From Falciphora oryzae (lineage: Eukaryota > Ascomycota > Sordariomycetes > Magnaporthales > Magnaporthaceae): 64,000 bases of DNA. The DNA lies in NCBI GenBank assembly GCA_000733355.1, contig JNVV01000024.1:135181-199180 (forward strand), read 5' to 3'. The translations under genes were made by a program, and so were the position numbers. Shown one piece after another: positions 63,857 to 64,000 of this stretch (position 1 is its first letter; each line of letters opens with the position of its first letter). Below the pieces are notes generated by a model. That model was given only the letters and a program-made list of their open reading frames with translations. It did not search any database and had not been told where the DNA came from.

Positions 63857-64000
63857 ACACGATGAGTTGACATTTTTTTCCTTGTGTCTCTTCTCTCATC
63901 CCCCTTCTAACTCCCTATTTATTTCTATCTTTTTTTCCTTTTTCTTTTGTCCCTTTCTGGATAGTTAGATACGGCGTTTTGGGGTCTTATTTCTTATGCA

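Noticed and set aside
1..64000. CRISPR arrays, operons, bacterial signals
   Set aside because: Spliced genes and tRNA intron show nuclear fungal DNA; direct repeats seen are minisatellites or coding modules without spacer structure.

Overview
The window is nuclear DNA of a filamentous ascomycete (Pezizomycotina, most likely Sordariomycetes). The signs are short 47-160 nt introns with GTNNGT donors and CTNAC or TACTAAC-like branch sites, a GC-rich genome with A/T homopolymer tracts, an intron-bearing tRNA-Ile(AAU), and family content: a fungal F-box protein, a patatin/NB-ARC/TPR NLR, a highly reducing polyketide synthase (HR-PKS), a CCG-9-type trehalose synthase and an Flc/TRP-like channel. 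The species cannot be named from the sequence.

Layout. 0-6.5 kb is accessory in character: a partial 3' gene end, an F-box protein whose start region is duplicated, and a decayed NLR pseudogene of the PLP-1 type (patatin, NB-ARC, TPR) with at least five disabling lesions. 6.6-18.1 kb is a small secondary-metabolism locus: a 2600-residue HR-PKS of the PKS-NRPS clade that ends after its ACP, with a Zn2Cys6 regulator upstream on the same strand. Its methyltransferase looks degenerate, its enoylreductase looks structural only, and no trans-acting ER is present in the window. 18.1-23.8 kb has no convincing gene. 23.8-28.0 kb holds a mitochondrial-type flavohaemoglobin (NO dioxygenase) and an unrecognised acidic protein. 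28.3-30.3 kb holds two related, about 0.8 kb, non-autonomous transposons with terminal inverted repeats; one has a perfect TTA target-site duplication, which points to the PIF/Harbinger (Tourist-like) superfamily.

31.2-64 kb is mostly conserved gene space: trehalose synthase (five exons, with an 800-nt first intron that hides a possible 120-nt in-frame cassette exon and a long pyrimidine tract), a secreted protein of unknown function, tRNA-Ile, a GPI-type secreted wall protein, a PI-specific phospholipase C, mitochondrial Mn-SOD divergent from the GINS subunit Psf3, a large ankyrin-repeat protein, an Flc/TRP-like membrane channel, and a 1094-residue Ser/Thr-rich GPI adhesin-like protein built of about eleven Cys-bearing repeats.

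The conserved genes do not form a single pathway. The parts that look locally connected are the PKS with its regulator, the SOD2/PSF3 divergent pair, and a group of secreted or surface proteins at 38-43 kb and 56-64 kb. The least ordinary parts are the NLR relic, the orphan PKS, the MITE pair and the trehalose synthase intron.
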